A stretch of 6,571 nt of DNA from MFKM01 sp038065115 (GTDB lineage: Bacteria > Patescibacteriota > Minisyncoccia > UBA6257 > MFKM01). The notes under the pieces were generated by a model. That model was not told where the DNA came from. It did not search any database and saw only the letters and a program-made list of their open reading frames with translations. Positions 1-6,419 of the stretch are shown here, in pieces (position 1 is the stretch's first letter; every line of letters begins with the position of its first letter). Made by a program: the position numbers and the translations under genes. The DNA is taken from positions 1 through 6,571 of the forward strand of contig JBBTRS010000001.1 of NCBI GenBank assembly GCA_038065115.1. The letters run 5' to 3'.

Positions 1-467
1 AGAAATTTTCCGGTCAAAATTTGAAATACAAAGACCACGAAACCGGCGAAGAATTTTGGCCCCACGTGATTGAGCCGACTTGGGGGGTTGATCGTTCAGT
101 GCTTGTGGTCCTGCTTGAGTCTTATCTTGAAGAAGAAAAGCGAATTGTTCTTAAGCTTCCTTTCAAATTAGCGCCATACAAAGCGGCGGTCTTTCCGCTT
201 TTAGCGAACAAGCCGGAATTGGTCAAATTAGCGCGGAGGGTTTACGATGATTTAAGAAAAGATTTTATGATTGCGTATGATAGCCGCGGCAACATCGGCA
301 AACGCTATTATTCGCAAGACGAAATTGGCACGCCGTTTTGTATTACGATTGATTTTGATAGTTTGGAGAAAGATGATGCCACCATCAGGAATCGTGATAC
401 TATGAAGCAGGAAAGAGTCAAAATTAGCGACCTCAAAGAAATTTTAAAAAAAGAATTTACCAAATAA
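1..467 (+). CDS. glyQS: Glycyl-tRNA synthetase, homodimeric class II type, C-terminal part (5'-truncated by window)
   Basis: This enzyme charges tRNA-Gly with glycine in the cytoplasm. Only the last 154 codons are present; the frame is open from base 3 and the true start lies outside the window. A TTG at base 21 is internal, because the residues before it (KFSGQN) continue the family alignment. The class II motif 3 region is visible as VIEPTWGVDR, whose arginine (visible residue 31) is the ATP-contacting residue of this motif in the family. The HGTP anticodon-binding domain follows, with LAPYKAAVFPL, then GNIGKRYYSQDEIGTPF and IRNRDTMKQERV, all typical of the archaeal/eukaryotic-like single-chain GlyRS and not of the alpha2beta2 GlyQ/GlyS type. 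The family usually has EPS before motif 3; here it is EPT. The gene overlaps the next by one base (TAATG), suggesting co-translation. The identification is very secure. Confidence 0.95.
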   Translation, partial: KFSGQNLKYKDHETGEEFWPHVIEPTWGVDRSVLVVLLESYLEEEKRIVLKLPFKLAPYKAAVFPLLANKPELVKLARRVYDDLRKDFMIAYDSRGNIGKRYYSQDEIGTPFCITIDFDSLEKDDATIRNRDTMKQERVKISDLKEILKKEFTK

Positions 468-1744
468 TGACTAAAAGTTTTAAAAAAATAGTTTTGGATA
501 ACGGTTTGAGAATATTGTTGGTGCCCCAGCCCCAAAGCTTGGCGACGACGGTTTTGGTTTTGACTGAAACCGGCTCTCTTTACGAATCCAAAGAAATAAA
601 CGGCATTTCTCATTTTCTGGAACATCTTTGTTTCAAAGGAACGAAAAATCGGCCCCATTCTATTGACATTTCTTCCGAGCTTGACGGCTTAGGTTCGGAA
701 TATAACGCTTTTACCGGTTACGAAAGCACGGGTTATTTTGCCAAGTCCCAGAATAAAAATCTTTATAAAATCCTTGATTTAATCAGCGATCTTTATCTTA
801 ACCCCGTTTTTAATTCCCAGGAAATTGAAAAAGAGCGGGGTGTGATTATTGAAGAAATAAATATGTATCGGGATTTGCCCAATCGGCGAGTTCAGGATAT
901 TTTCCTTCGTTTGCTTTACGGCGACCAGCCAGCCGGTTGGAGTATCGCCGGCACCCGGACTATCATAAAAAAAATTCAGCGCGAAGAAATTTTAGATTAT
1001 CGTAGCCGGCATTATTTAAGCAATTCCACCGTTATCGTGGTAGCCGGAGTTTTTGAGGAAGAAAAATTAGTGGAGGAAATCAAGAAGGTTTTTGACGGAA
1101 TTAAAGCCGGCCAAAAACTTGTTATTCCAACCACTCAAGAATCGCAGGAAAAACCAGCCGTTCTTTTGAAATTAAAAGACACCGATCAATCTCATTTGGT
1201 CTTGGGAGTAAGAGCTTTTGATCTTTTTGATAATCGACGTTTTGCCTTAGAAGTTTTGGCTCATCTTTTGGGCGGCAGTATGAGTTCGCGTTTGTTTCAA
1301 AAAGTGAGAGAGGTTTTAGGCGCGGCTTATTATGTTTATAGTTCGGCGGATTTGTTCTCTCGTCATGGCTATTTGGCCGTTAACGCCGGCGTTGATAATC
1401 TTAAAATAGAAGCGGTTATCTCGGCGATTTTAGAGGAATTTTCCGATTTAAAAAACAAAGATGTGTCAGCGGCCGAATTACAAAAAGCCAAAGACCATTT
1501 AATAGGCAAATTGTTTTTGGGCTTGGAGGGTTCTGACGAATGGGCGGGTTTTTACGGCGGGCAGGAAATTCTTGAACATAATTTGAAAACTCCGGAAGAA
1601 ATGGTTCAAGATATTCAAGCGGTAAACGCCGGGGAAATAAAAGCCATCGCCAATGATATTTTCCAGAACCAAAAACTCAATTTGGCGCTTATCGGCCCTT
1701 TTGAAGATCCGGCTCGGTTTGAAAAAAATCTTTATTTAAAGTAA
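467..1744 (+). CDS. M16-family (pitrilysin/MPP-like) zinc metalloprotease
   Basis: This 425-residue protein is a single-unit M16 peptidase, the size of bacterial processing-protease-like (M16B) members. The inverted zinc motif HFLEH lies at residues 49-53 (ligands H49 and H53, catalytic E52). E130 in VIIEEINMY sits at the spacing expected for the third ligand (HxxEH, 76 residues, E). The N-terminal domain covers roughly residues 8-155. The C-terminal domain runs from about 165 and carries GGSMSSRLFQKVRE at 269-282 and the tyrosine-rich AAYYVY at 286-291, the family's substrate-binding arginine/tyrosine region. No signal peptide or membrane segment is visible, so it is probably cytoplasmic, degrading or trimming peptides. 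The ATG at 467 overlaps the glyQS stop by one base and has no Shine-Dalgarno, so translation is probably coupled. Many M16B enzymes work with an inactive partner; no second copy is present here, so a homodimer or a distant partner is implied. The substrate cannot be inferred. Confidence 0.93.
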   Translation: MTKSFKKIVLDNGLRILLVPQPQSLATTVLVLTETGSLYESKEINGISHFLEHLCFKGTKNRPHSIDISSELDGLGSEYNAFTGYESTGYFAKSQNKNLYKILDLISDLYLNPVFNSQEIEKERGVIIEEINMYRDLPNRRVQDIFLRLLYGDQPAGWSIAGTRTIIKKIQREEILDYRSRHYLSNSTVIVVAGVFEEEKLVEEIKKVFDGIKAGQKLVIPTTQESQEKPAVLLKLKDTDQSHLVLGVRAFDLFDNRRFALEVLAHLLGGSMSSRLFQKVREVLGAAYYVYSSADLFSRHGYLAVNAGVDNLKIEAVISAILEEFSDLKNKDVSAAELQKAKDHLIGKLFLGLEGSDEWAGFYGGQEILEHNLKTPEEMVQDIQAVNAGEIKAIANDIFQNQKLNLALIGPFEDPARFEKNLYLK

Positions 1745-1753
1745 AATAATTGC

Positions 1754-1823
1754 GATACTAATATACGAATGCATACGAATTATACTAATAAATACGAATA
1801 AAAATATTAGTATCCATTCGAAT
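1754..1823 (+). repeat. Array of ATAC(G/T)AAT octamers inside an 11-bp inverted repeat
   Basis: This AT-rich part of the gap between the protease and AI-2E genes holds five copies of the octamer ATACKAAT at 1755-1762, 1763-1770, 1773-1780, 1782-1789 and 1792-1799, spaced 8-10 bases apart. Copies 1 and 4 have T at the variable place and the others have G. The array is bounded by a perfect 11-bp inverted repeat: GATACTAATAT at 1754-1764 and ATATTAGTATC at 1804-1814. A palindromic relative, ATTCGAAT, lies at 1816-1823. All of this is directly visible. It could be a dispersed intergenic repeat of this lineage, an iterated protein-binding site (the spacing is near one helical turn), or a large stem-loop in RNA. 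No coding potential is seen. Confidence 0.75.
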
Positions 1824-1839
1824 CATTAGCATGAATTAG

Positions 1840-1876
1840 CTCCGACTTTGTCGAGAGTCCTCGATAGAATCGGGAC
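1840..1876 (+). other. Two adjacent bulged hairpins, possible structured RNA or palindromic repeat
   Basis: Two hairpins abut. The first (1840-1857) pairs CTCCGAC with GTCG-GAG around a TTT loop, with A1854 bulged. The second (1857-1876) pairs GTCC-CGAT with ATCGGGAC around an AGA loop, with T1861 bulged. Each has 7-8 base pairs, a three-base loop and one bulged base; both cannot use G1857 at once. No T-run follows, so this is not a canonical intrinsic terminator, though it lies between two genes and could end or process the transcript. It sits 21 bases before the AI-2E start, so a role in that gene's leader is possible. The pairing is visible; any function is inference. Confidence 0.55.
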
Positions 1877-1897
1877 ATATTGGCATCGCATTATAAT

Positions 1898-2902
1898 ATG
1901 GAAAAGCGTTATTTTGAAATTACATGGGTCAGTCTTTGGCGAATTTTAGCATTCGTTTTGGCTATAATCGCTCTTTATTTAATCAGAGAAATATTGGTTC
2001 TTTTGGCTTTAGCGATCGTTATTTCTTCGGTTTGCCAGCCGTGGGTTGATTTTCTTCAGAAAAAGAGAATTTCCCGTTTTCTGGGAACTTTACTTGTTTT
2101 TATCTTGATTTTGGGAATCTTAGGAGTGTTTTTCTGGTTGGTTGTGCCATTAGTCGTTCACCAATTAGGAAAATTAATCGCTAATTCCAATGAAACGATT
2201 TTAAAAATCGGCAATTACAATTTTCTTACCGAAATAGTTCAGCAGCTGATTATCAATCTTAAAGCCGCTTTTGATGTTTTGGCTAAAGGAGCGACTACGG
2301 TTTTTAATCTTATTTTTTCTATTTTTGGCGGTATTTTCCTGGCCATAACTTGCTTGGTTTTGGCTTTTTATCTTACTTTGGAAGAAAATGGGGTAGAAAA
2401 ATTTTTCCGAAGTATTCTTCCTAAGATTTACGAAAATCGCTTGATTCCTATTTTTGAGAAATCTACCCATAGAATTGGACGCTGGTTTCAAGGAAGATTG
2501 CTTTTATCTCTCGCGATCGGTTTGTTTAGCTGGTTGGGACTCTATTTGTTTGGAGTGGAATACAGCGGCACCTTAGCTTTATTGGCGGCCGTTTTGGATA
2601 TCATACCCATAATCGGACCGATATTCGCCAGTTTTATTATTTTTCTGGCGGCTTTGAGTAATTCCTGGCTAATTGGTATCTGGGTAGTGGTGTTTTTTGC
2701 CATCTTGCAACAATTAGAAGGTATTTTGCTTGCCCCATTGATTATGGGGAAAACCACGGGATTGTCTCCGTTGGTGGTTTTACTCGCTTTATTGATAGGG
2801 GCGAAAATCGCCGGTTTAATCGGTTTTCTTTTAGCCATACCTTTGGCTATTATTGTCCAGGAAATTTTTGAGGAGGGCGTCAGGAGGAAAACGCAAGTCT
2901 AA
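1898..2902 (+). CDS. AI-2E family transporter (PerM/TqsA-like membrane protein)
   Basis: This 334-residue polytopic membrane protein belongs to the AI-2E (UPF0118) family, whose members export small molecules; the autoinducer-2 link of TqsA cannot be assumed here. Hydrophobic segments lie near residues 13-30, 31-46, 62-88, 135-160, 200-220, 226-253, 257-272 and 288-322. The family signatures are clear: DIIPIIGP at 234-241, QQLEG at 271-275, LAPLIMGKTTGLSP at 278-291, and the glycine-rich GAKIAGLIGFLLAIPLA at 301-317. The long amphipathic stretch between segments 3 and 4 is also typical. I chose the ATG at 1898 over an in-frame TTG at 1880: it matches the usual short N-terminus, and the TTG codons overlap the end of a structured intergenic region. 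There is no Shine-Dalgarno before either start. metG follows after 20 bases and is probably co-transcribed. Confidence 0.93.
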   Translation: MEKRYFEITWVSLWRILAFVLAIIALYLIREILVLLALAIVISSVCQPWVDFLQKKRISRFLGTLLVFILILGILGVFFWLVVPLVVHQLGKLIANSNETILKIGNYNFLTEIVQQLIINLKAAFDVLAKGATTVFNLIFSIFGGIFLAITCLVLAFYLTLEENGVEKFFRSILPKIYENRLIPIFEKSTHRIGRWFQGRLLLSLAIGLFSWLGLYLFGVEYSGTLALLAAVLDIIPIIGPIFASFIIFLAALSNSWLIGIWVVVFFAILQQLEGILLAPLIMGKTTGLSPLVVLLALLIGAKIAGLIGFLLAIPLAIIVQEIFEEGVRRKTQV

Positions 2903-2922
2903 AAATTCGCATTACCCCGGGT

Positions 2923-4353
2923 ATGAAAAAAACTGTTTATATTTCCACCGCTCTGCCTTATGTTAATTCAGTGCCTCATTTAGGATTTGCTTTAGAGATT
3001 ATTCAAGCCGATGTTTACGCGCGGTGTCAGCGTATCCTGGACAAAGAGGTCTTTTTTTTAACCGGGGCTGATGAAAACAGTTTAAAAAATGTTCGGGCCG
3101 CGAAAGAAGAAGGAATTACGACAAAAGAATTGGTTAACCGGAACGCGGAGAAATTTTCCGCTTTAAAAAAGACCCTCAATTTATCTTTTGATGATTTTAT
3201 TCGGACTACTGAAAACCGCCATATTAAAGGAGCCCAGCGATTATGGCAAGCTTGTCTTAAAGATATTTATAAAAAAGAATACAAGGGACTTTATTGTGTT
3301 GGTTGCGAAGGATTTTACAAAGAGAGCGAGCTTGTTAACGGGCTTTGTCCTGAACACGAAACAAAACCCGAATTGATAGAAGAGAGTAATTATTTTTTTA
3401 AATTAACGAAATATTCAAAAGAAATTCAAGAGCTGATAGCGAATGACAAGGTCAGAATCATTCCGGAATCAAGAAAAAACGAAGTTTTAAGTTTCATTAA
3501 ATCGGGCTTAGAAGACATTTGTATTTCCCGTTCGGCGGAACGGGCTCAAGGCTGGGGGATACCGGTGCCGGATGATTCCAGCCAAATTATCTGGGTTTGG
3601 TTTGACGCCCTCTCTAATTACATAAATGCCTTGGATTATGCCGAAAATGGTCAAGAATTTGAAAAATGGTGGCAGCAAAATAACGGAGACATTCTTCATT
3701 TTATCGGCAAAGGAATTTTGAGATTTCACGCTATTTATTGGCTGGCGATGTTGATTTCAGCCGGTTTGAACTTGCCAAAAACTATTTTTGTCCATGGCTA
3801 TCTTGCTATCGGGGGGCAAAAAATGTCTAAAAGCCTGGGAAACGCGGCCGATCCGTTTAAAATAGTTGAGGAATACGGCGTCGATGTTGTTCGTTATTTT
3901 CTTTTGCGAGAATTTTCGTCAACCGAAGACGGAGATTTTGCTTTAGAAAAAATAAAAAATCGCTACAATGCCGATTTGGCTAATGGTTTGGGAAATTTTG
4001 CCGCTCGGGTTTTGGCTTTGCGGTCGCAATTTTCGGACACCAATGTCCTTAAAGCCGATAACGATATTGATAAAAAAATCGCGGAAACAGAAAAAATAGT
4101 AAGTCGGAAATTGGAGGATTTTAAATTCAATGAAGCCCTGGCTGCCGTTTGGGACTTAATCGCTTTTGGCGATAAATATCTCAATCAAACTCAAGTTTGG
4201 AAAATCATTGATTTAGAATTAAAAACCCAAATTATTTTTAATTTAGTCGCCATTTTGAATTCCGTGGCCGTTATCTTGAGCCCTTTCTTGCCGGAAACCA
4301 GCGTTAAAATCACTCAACTGAAAAAAGGAGAGATTTTATTTCCTCGCCGTTAA
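2923..4353 (+). CDS. metG: Methionyl-tRNA synthetase, short form
   Basis: This class I enzyme charges tRNA-Met and so feeds translation initiation. The Rossmann catalytic domain starts at once with TALPYVNSVPHLGF; the HIGH-type signature is HLGF at residues 19-22. A single zinc knuckle in the connective-peptide insertion has C125, C128, C142 and H145 (CVGC and CPEH). WVWFDAL lies at 224-230 and KMSKS at 300-304. The helical anticodon-binding domain occupies about 335-470 and the protein ends at LFPRR. At 476 residues it lacks the C-terminal Trbp111/EMAP-like tRNA-binding domain present in E. coli MetG (677 residues). A family GTDEHG-type motif reads GADENS at 48-53. The ATG at 2923 fits the family start; two AGGAGG motifs lie at 2871-2876 and 2882-2887, about 35 or more bases upstream, too far to serve it. 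Reinitiation after the AI-2E stop 20 bases before is plausible. Confidence 0.97.
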   Translation: MKKTVYISTALPYVNSVPHLGFALEIIQADVYARCQRILDKEVFFLTGADENSLKNVRAAKEEGITTKELVNRNAEKFSALKKTLNLSFDDFIRTTENRHIKGAQRLWQACLKDIYKKEYKGLYCVGCEGFYKESELVNGLCPEHETKPELIEESNYFFKLTKYSKEIQELIANDKVRIIPESRKNEVLSFIKSGLEDICISRSAERAQGWGIPVPDDSSQIIWVWFDALSNYINALDYAENGQEFEKWWQQNNGDILHFIGKGILRFHAIYWLAMLISAGLNLPKTIFVHGYLAIGGQKMSKSLGNAADPFKIVEEYGVDVVRYFLLREFSSTEDGDFALEKIKNRYNADLANGLGNFAARVLALRSQFSDTNVLKADNDIDKKIAETEKIVSRKLEDFKFNEALAAVWDLIAFGDKYLNQTQVWKIIDLELKTQIIFNLVAILNSVAVILSPFLPETSVKITQLKKGEILFPRR

Positions 4354-4358
4354 TTTTT

Positions 4359-4367
4359 TGCTATAAT
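4359..4367 (+). promoter_or_regulatory. Extended -10 promoter for the pilus gene unit
   Basis: TGCTATAAT is a perfect extended -10 element (TGnTATAAT) a few bases after the metG stop. No good -35 hexamer is found 16-18 bases upstream, where the sequence is T-rich coding DNA at the end of metG; extended -10 promoters often tolerate that. Transcription would start near 4374, about 30 bases before the ATG at 4404. No terminator separates it from metG, so read-through is possible. Confidence 0.6.
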
Positions 4368-4403
4368 TATTTAAAAGAATAAGGTTGTTTCGTTGATTAA
4401 ATT

Positions 4404-4859
4404 ATGGCTGAACATAACAGACAAATTTTTAGCGGGATTGATAAAAAAAAATCAAGAATATCGGGACAAGCGGCTTTGCCGACTATCTTGTTGATTGGCG
4501 GTATCATTACCGAAATTGCCATTGCCGGAGTTTTAGTGGCTTTTGTTTTAAGTAATTCCGGTTGGGGAGAGCGGTTGTCCGCCCAAGCTTTAGCGGCGGC
4601 CAAAGCCGGAGTAGAAGACGCTTTGCTTAAAATAGCGGTAGATAAGAATTTTATCGCTCCGAGCGGATACAATTTTTCCGTAGATAGCCGAATCGCGGAA
4701 GTAATTGTGATTAAAGATCCAACGGGATACCCATCCGGCGTTCATCAAATAATTTCTTCAGGAAAGGCTTTCGGGCGCCAAAGAAAATTAGAAACGATTT
4801 TGGTTGTTGACGGCGATACGGGCAAGGTTGATTTAAAATCAACCAGGGAAATAGAATAA
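4404..4859 (+). CDS. Pilin-like one-TM protein, candidate minor pilin or type IV pilus accessory subunit
   Basis: This 151-residue protein has a charged cytoplasmic start with KKKSR at 14-18, then one long hydrophobic segment at about 23-49, and a roughly 100-residue exported domain. After the membrane segment comes an alanine-rich helix (SAQALAAAKAGVEDALLKIA), like the long N-terminal helix of pilins and PilX-type proteins, then a predicted beta-rich part ending in RKLETILVVDGDTGKVDL. It lies directly upstream of the pilM-pilN fusion, behind its own promoter, which supports a pilus role. A class III signal peptide is uncertain: G21-Q22 follows the basic patch but has no glutamate at +5, whereas E37 is at +5 of G32, which lies unusually deep in the hydrophobic stretch. 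I believe similar small proteins precede PilM in other Parcubacteria, but this is from memory. It could instead be a non-processed membrane anchor. The start has no Shine-Dalgarno. Confidence 0.7.
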   Translation: MAEHNRQIFSGIDKKKSRISGQAALPTILLIGGIITEIAIAGVLVAFVLSNSGWGERLSAQALAAAKAGVEDALLKIAVDKNFIAPSGYNFSVDSRIAEVIVIKDPTGYPSGVHQIISSGKAFGRQRKLETILVVDGDTGKVDLKSTREIE

Positions 4860-4895
4860 AGAAGTTTTATTTATAAATTTCAAATTTAGGTAATT

Positions 4896-6404
4896 ATGGT
4901 AAAAAACTTTTTTTCTTTGCTTTGGCGATTAAGTTCCCAGCCCTTGGTGGGGGGGCTGGAAATAAACGATTCGGCGGTTCGTTTTTTACGAGTTGACGGC
5001 GAAAAAACTAAAACTGCTTCTTTGCGGTTGCCGCCGGGAATTATTGTAGACGGGAAAATTAACGATCGTCAAAATTTTTTAGCCGTTTTGAAAGCTATTC
5101 GTCTTCAGTTGGTTAAATCGCAAGCCAGCCAAAAAATTCACGTTATAATTTCTTTGCCCGCTTCGGTCGTTTATAGCCAGTCTTTCAGCATCCCGATGAT
5201 AAGCCAAGAAAATGTCGGAGAAGCGGCAGAATTAAATCTTCAAATGATTTCGCCCATCAGTTTGGAAAAAGCTTATTCTGATTGGCAGGTTACAAATACC
5301 GACATTGATCATCAAAAGGAAATTCTGGGAGCTTTTGCCGAGAAAACCATAATTGACGAATACGATTCAATTCTTCGCGAAAGCGGATTTTTGCCGGTAG
5401 CTTTTGAATTCCCCGCTCTTTCCTTAACGCGATTGATTAAAGAAATGGGGCCCGCGATAGATCAGGATAAATCTTATTTACTGATTAGTGTTTCAACTGA
5501 CGGCTTAAATTTCATGATTATCAGAAAAGGGGAATTGCATTTTAATCATTTTCTTTTTTGGCGGACCCTTCAAGGAGAAAAAAGACAGATTATTTTTTCC
5601 GATTTCAAAAATATTCTTTCTCAAGAAACCCAAAAAATTCTTAATTTTGTTTCCACTGATCTTGAAGAATCGCTGGAGGGGGTGATAGTTATGTCGCCGA
5701 CCATGGAAAAGGAGATTGAAGAAATAATCAAAAAAGAATTCGGTCTTAAAACGATTCTTCTGCGGCTTAAGCGTTATGGCGATTTTTCAGCCGCTTGGTT
5801 TATAGCTATCGGTTCGGCATTGCGCGGTTTAATTCCTCGCCGCCAAGATGTCTTGATTAGCTTGAGTTCTCGTAATGTTGTTGATGAATTTTATCATGAA
5901 CAAGCTTTATCTTTCATTGCTCTTTGGAGGAATATTTTTCTAGTTTTTTCGATTGTGTTGTTGATTGTTTTTGGCGGCGTTGATATTCTTTTTGGCCAGA
6001 TTCAAAAGAATACTAAAAATCAGTTTTCCTCGTTAATCGCTTATCCCCGAATCCAAGAAGTAGCCGGGCTTCAGGAAAAAGCCGCGTTTTTCAACGAATC
6101 GGTGGCTTTAATTTCTGCGGCTAAGAGATCGATTTTTGACTGGTCTTCGTTTTTTAAACAACTGAACGATTTAGCCGGCAACCAGATTGTTTTAGATAAA
6201 ATTCTTATCCAGTCGTTTACAACCCCCGTAAGAATTCAAGGACGAGCCGATAACGAAAGAACGATAGTTAATTTTAAAAACGCTCTTTCTTCCCAACCCG
6301 GCTTCAGGGATGTTTCTTTGTCCTTGACCAGTATCCGTTCCACTTCCGACCGCCGAATGAATTTTGAGTTGAGCTTTGTTTTTTCTCCGGCGACCGGCAA
6401 TTAG
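4896..6404 (+). CDS. pilM: PilM-PilN fusion, type IV pilus inner-membrane assembly protein
   Basis: This 502-residue protein joins two pilus-platform components that are separate genes in most bacteria. Residues 1 to about 335 are PilM-like, an actin/FtsA-fold cytoplasmic protein that normally binds the PilN N-terminus. Visible family features are GLEINDSAVRFLRV at 20-33, VIISLPASVVYSQSFSIP in the first third, a SEFPALSLTRL-like stretch (EFPALSLTRL) and GSALRGLIP at 306-314. One transmembrane helix lies at about 347-365. Residues 366-502 are PilN-like: an extracytoplasmic helical stretch, then the ferredoxin-like part with VRIQGRADNERTIVNF from 445 and GFRDVSLSLTSI. The nucleotide-binding phosphate-1 motif, usually DxGxxxxK, reads E22-I-N24, so ATP binding may be altered or lost. 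The ATG at 4896 is preceded by a weak AGG at 4888-4890. It lies 36 bases after the pilin-like gene, in one transcription unit. PilM and PilN identities are firm at fold and context level. Confidence 0.88.
   Translation: MVKNFFSLLWRLSSQPLVGGLEINDSAVRFLRVDGEKTKTASLRLPPGIIVDGKINDRQNFLAVLKAIRLQLVKSQASQKIHVIISLPASVVYSQSFSIPMISQENVGEAAELNLQMISPISLEKAYSDWQVTNTDIDHQKEILGAFAEKTIIDEYDSILRESGFLPVAFEFPALSLTRLIKEMGPAIDQDKSYLLISVSTDGLNFMIIRKGELHFNHFLFWRTLQGEKRQIIFSDFKNILSQETQKILNFVSTDLEESLEGVIVMSPTMEKEIEEIIKKEFGLKTILLRLKRYGDFSAAWFIAIGSALRGLIPRRQDVLISLSSRNVVDEFYHEQALSFIALWRNIFLVFSIVLLIVFGGVDILFGQIQKNTKNQFSSLIAYPRIQEVAGLQEKAAFFNESVALISAAKRSIFDWSSFFKQLNDLAGNQIVLDKILIQSFTTPVRIQGRADNERTIVNFKNALSSQPGFRDVSLSLTSIRSTSDRRMNFELSFVFSPATGN
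4937..4959 (+). other. GC-rich hairpin with a G7 tract in the early PilM-PilN coding region
   Basis: CCAGCCC at 4937-4943 is the exact reverse complement of GGGCTGG at 4953-4959, giving a 7-bp GC-rich stem with a 9-base loop, about 40 bases after the start codon. The 3' arm lies in a run of seven G (4949-4955), encoding the Gly-Gly before the phosphate-1 motif. In an AT-rich gene this stands out. It may be a chance result of the codons; an RNA structure or slippage site is inference. Confidence 0.4.
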
Positions 6405-6419
6405 ATAGTCCGTTCCAAG

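Noticed and set aside
21..23. TTG at 21 as the start of the first gene
   Set aside because: The upstream codons to the window edge continue the glycyl-tRNA synthetase sequence, so the gene is simply cut by the window.
308..658. Minus-strand open frame of 116 codons
   Set aside because: It lies antisense to glyQS and the protease, both with clear family motifs, and its translation has no recognisable features.
1880..1897. TTG at 1880 as the start of the AI-2E protein (six extra residues)
   Set aside because: The ATG at 1898 gives the usual short N-terminus and there is no Shine-Dalgarno in front of the TTG.
1880..1897. TTGGCA and TATAAT read as a -35/-10 promoter for the AI-2E gene
   Set aside because: The hexamers are only six bases apart, and a start point from this -10 would fall inside the gene after its ATG.
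2201..2838. Two minus-strand open frames under the AI-2E gene
   Set aside because: They are antisense shadows of a well-supported membrane protein; their lysine/asparagine-rich translations mirror hydrophobic codons.
4397..4672. Minus-strand open frame over the pilin-like gene
   Set aside because: The forward gene has a promoter, a sensible signal/TM layout and pilus neighbours; the antisense frame has none.
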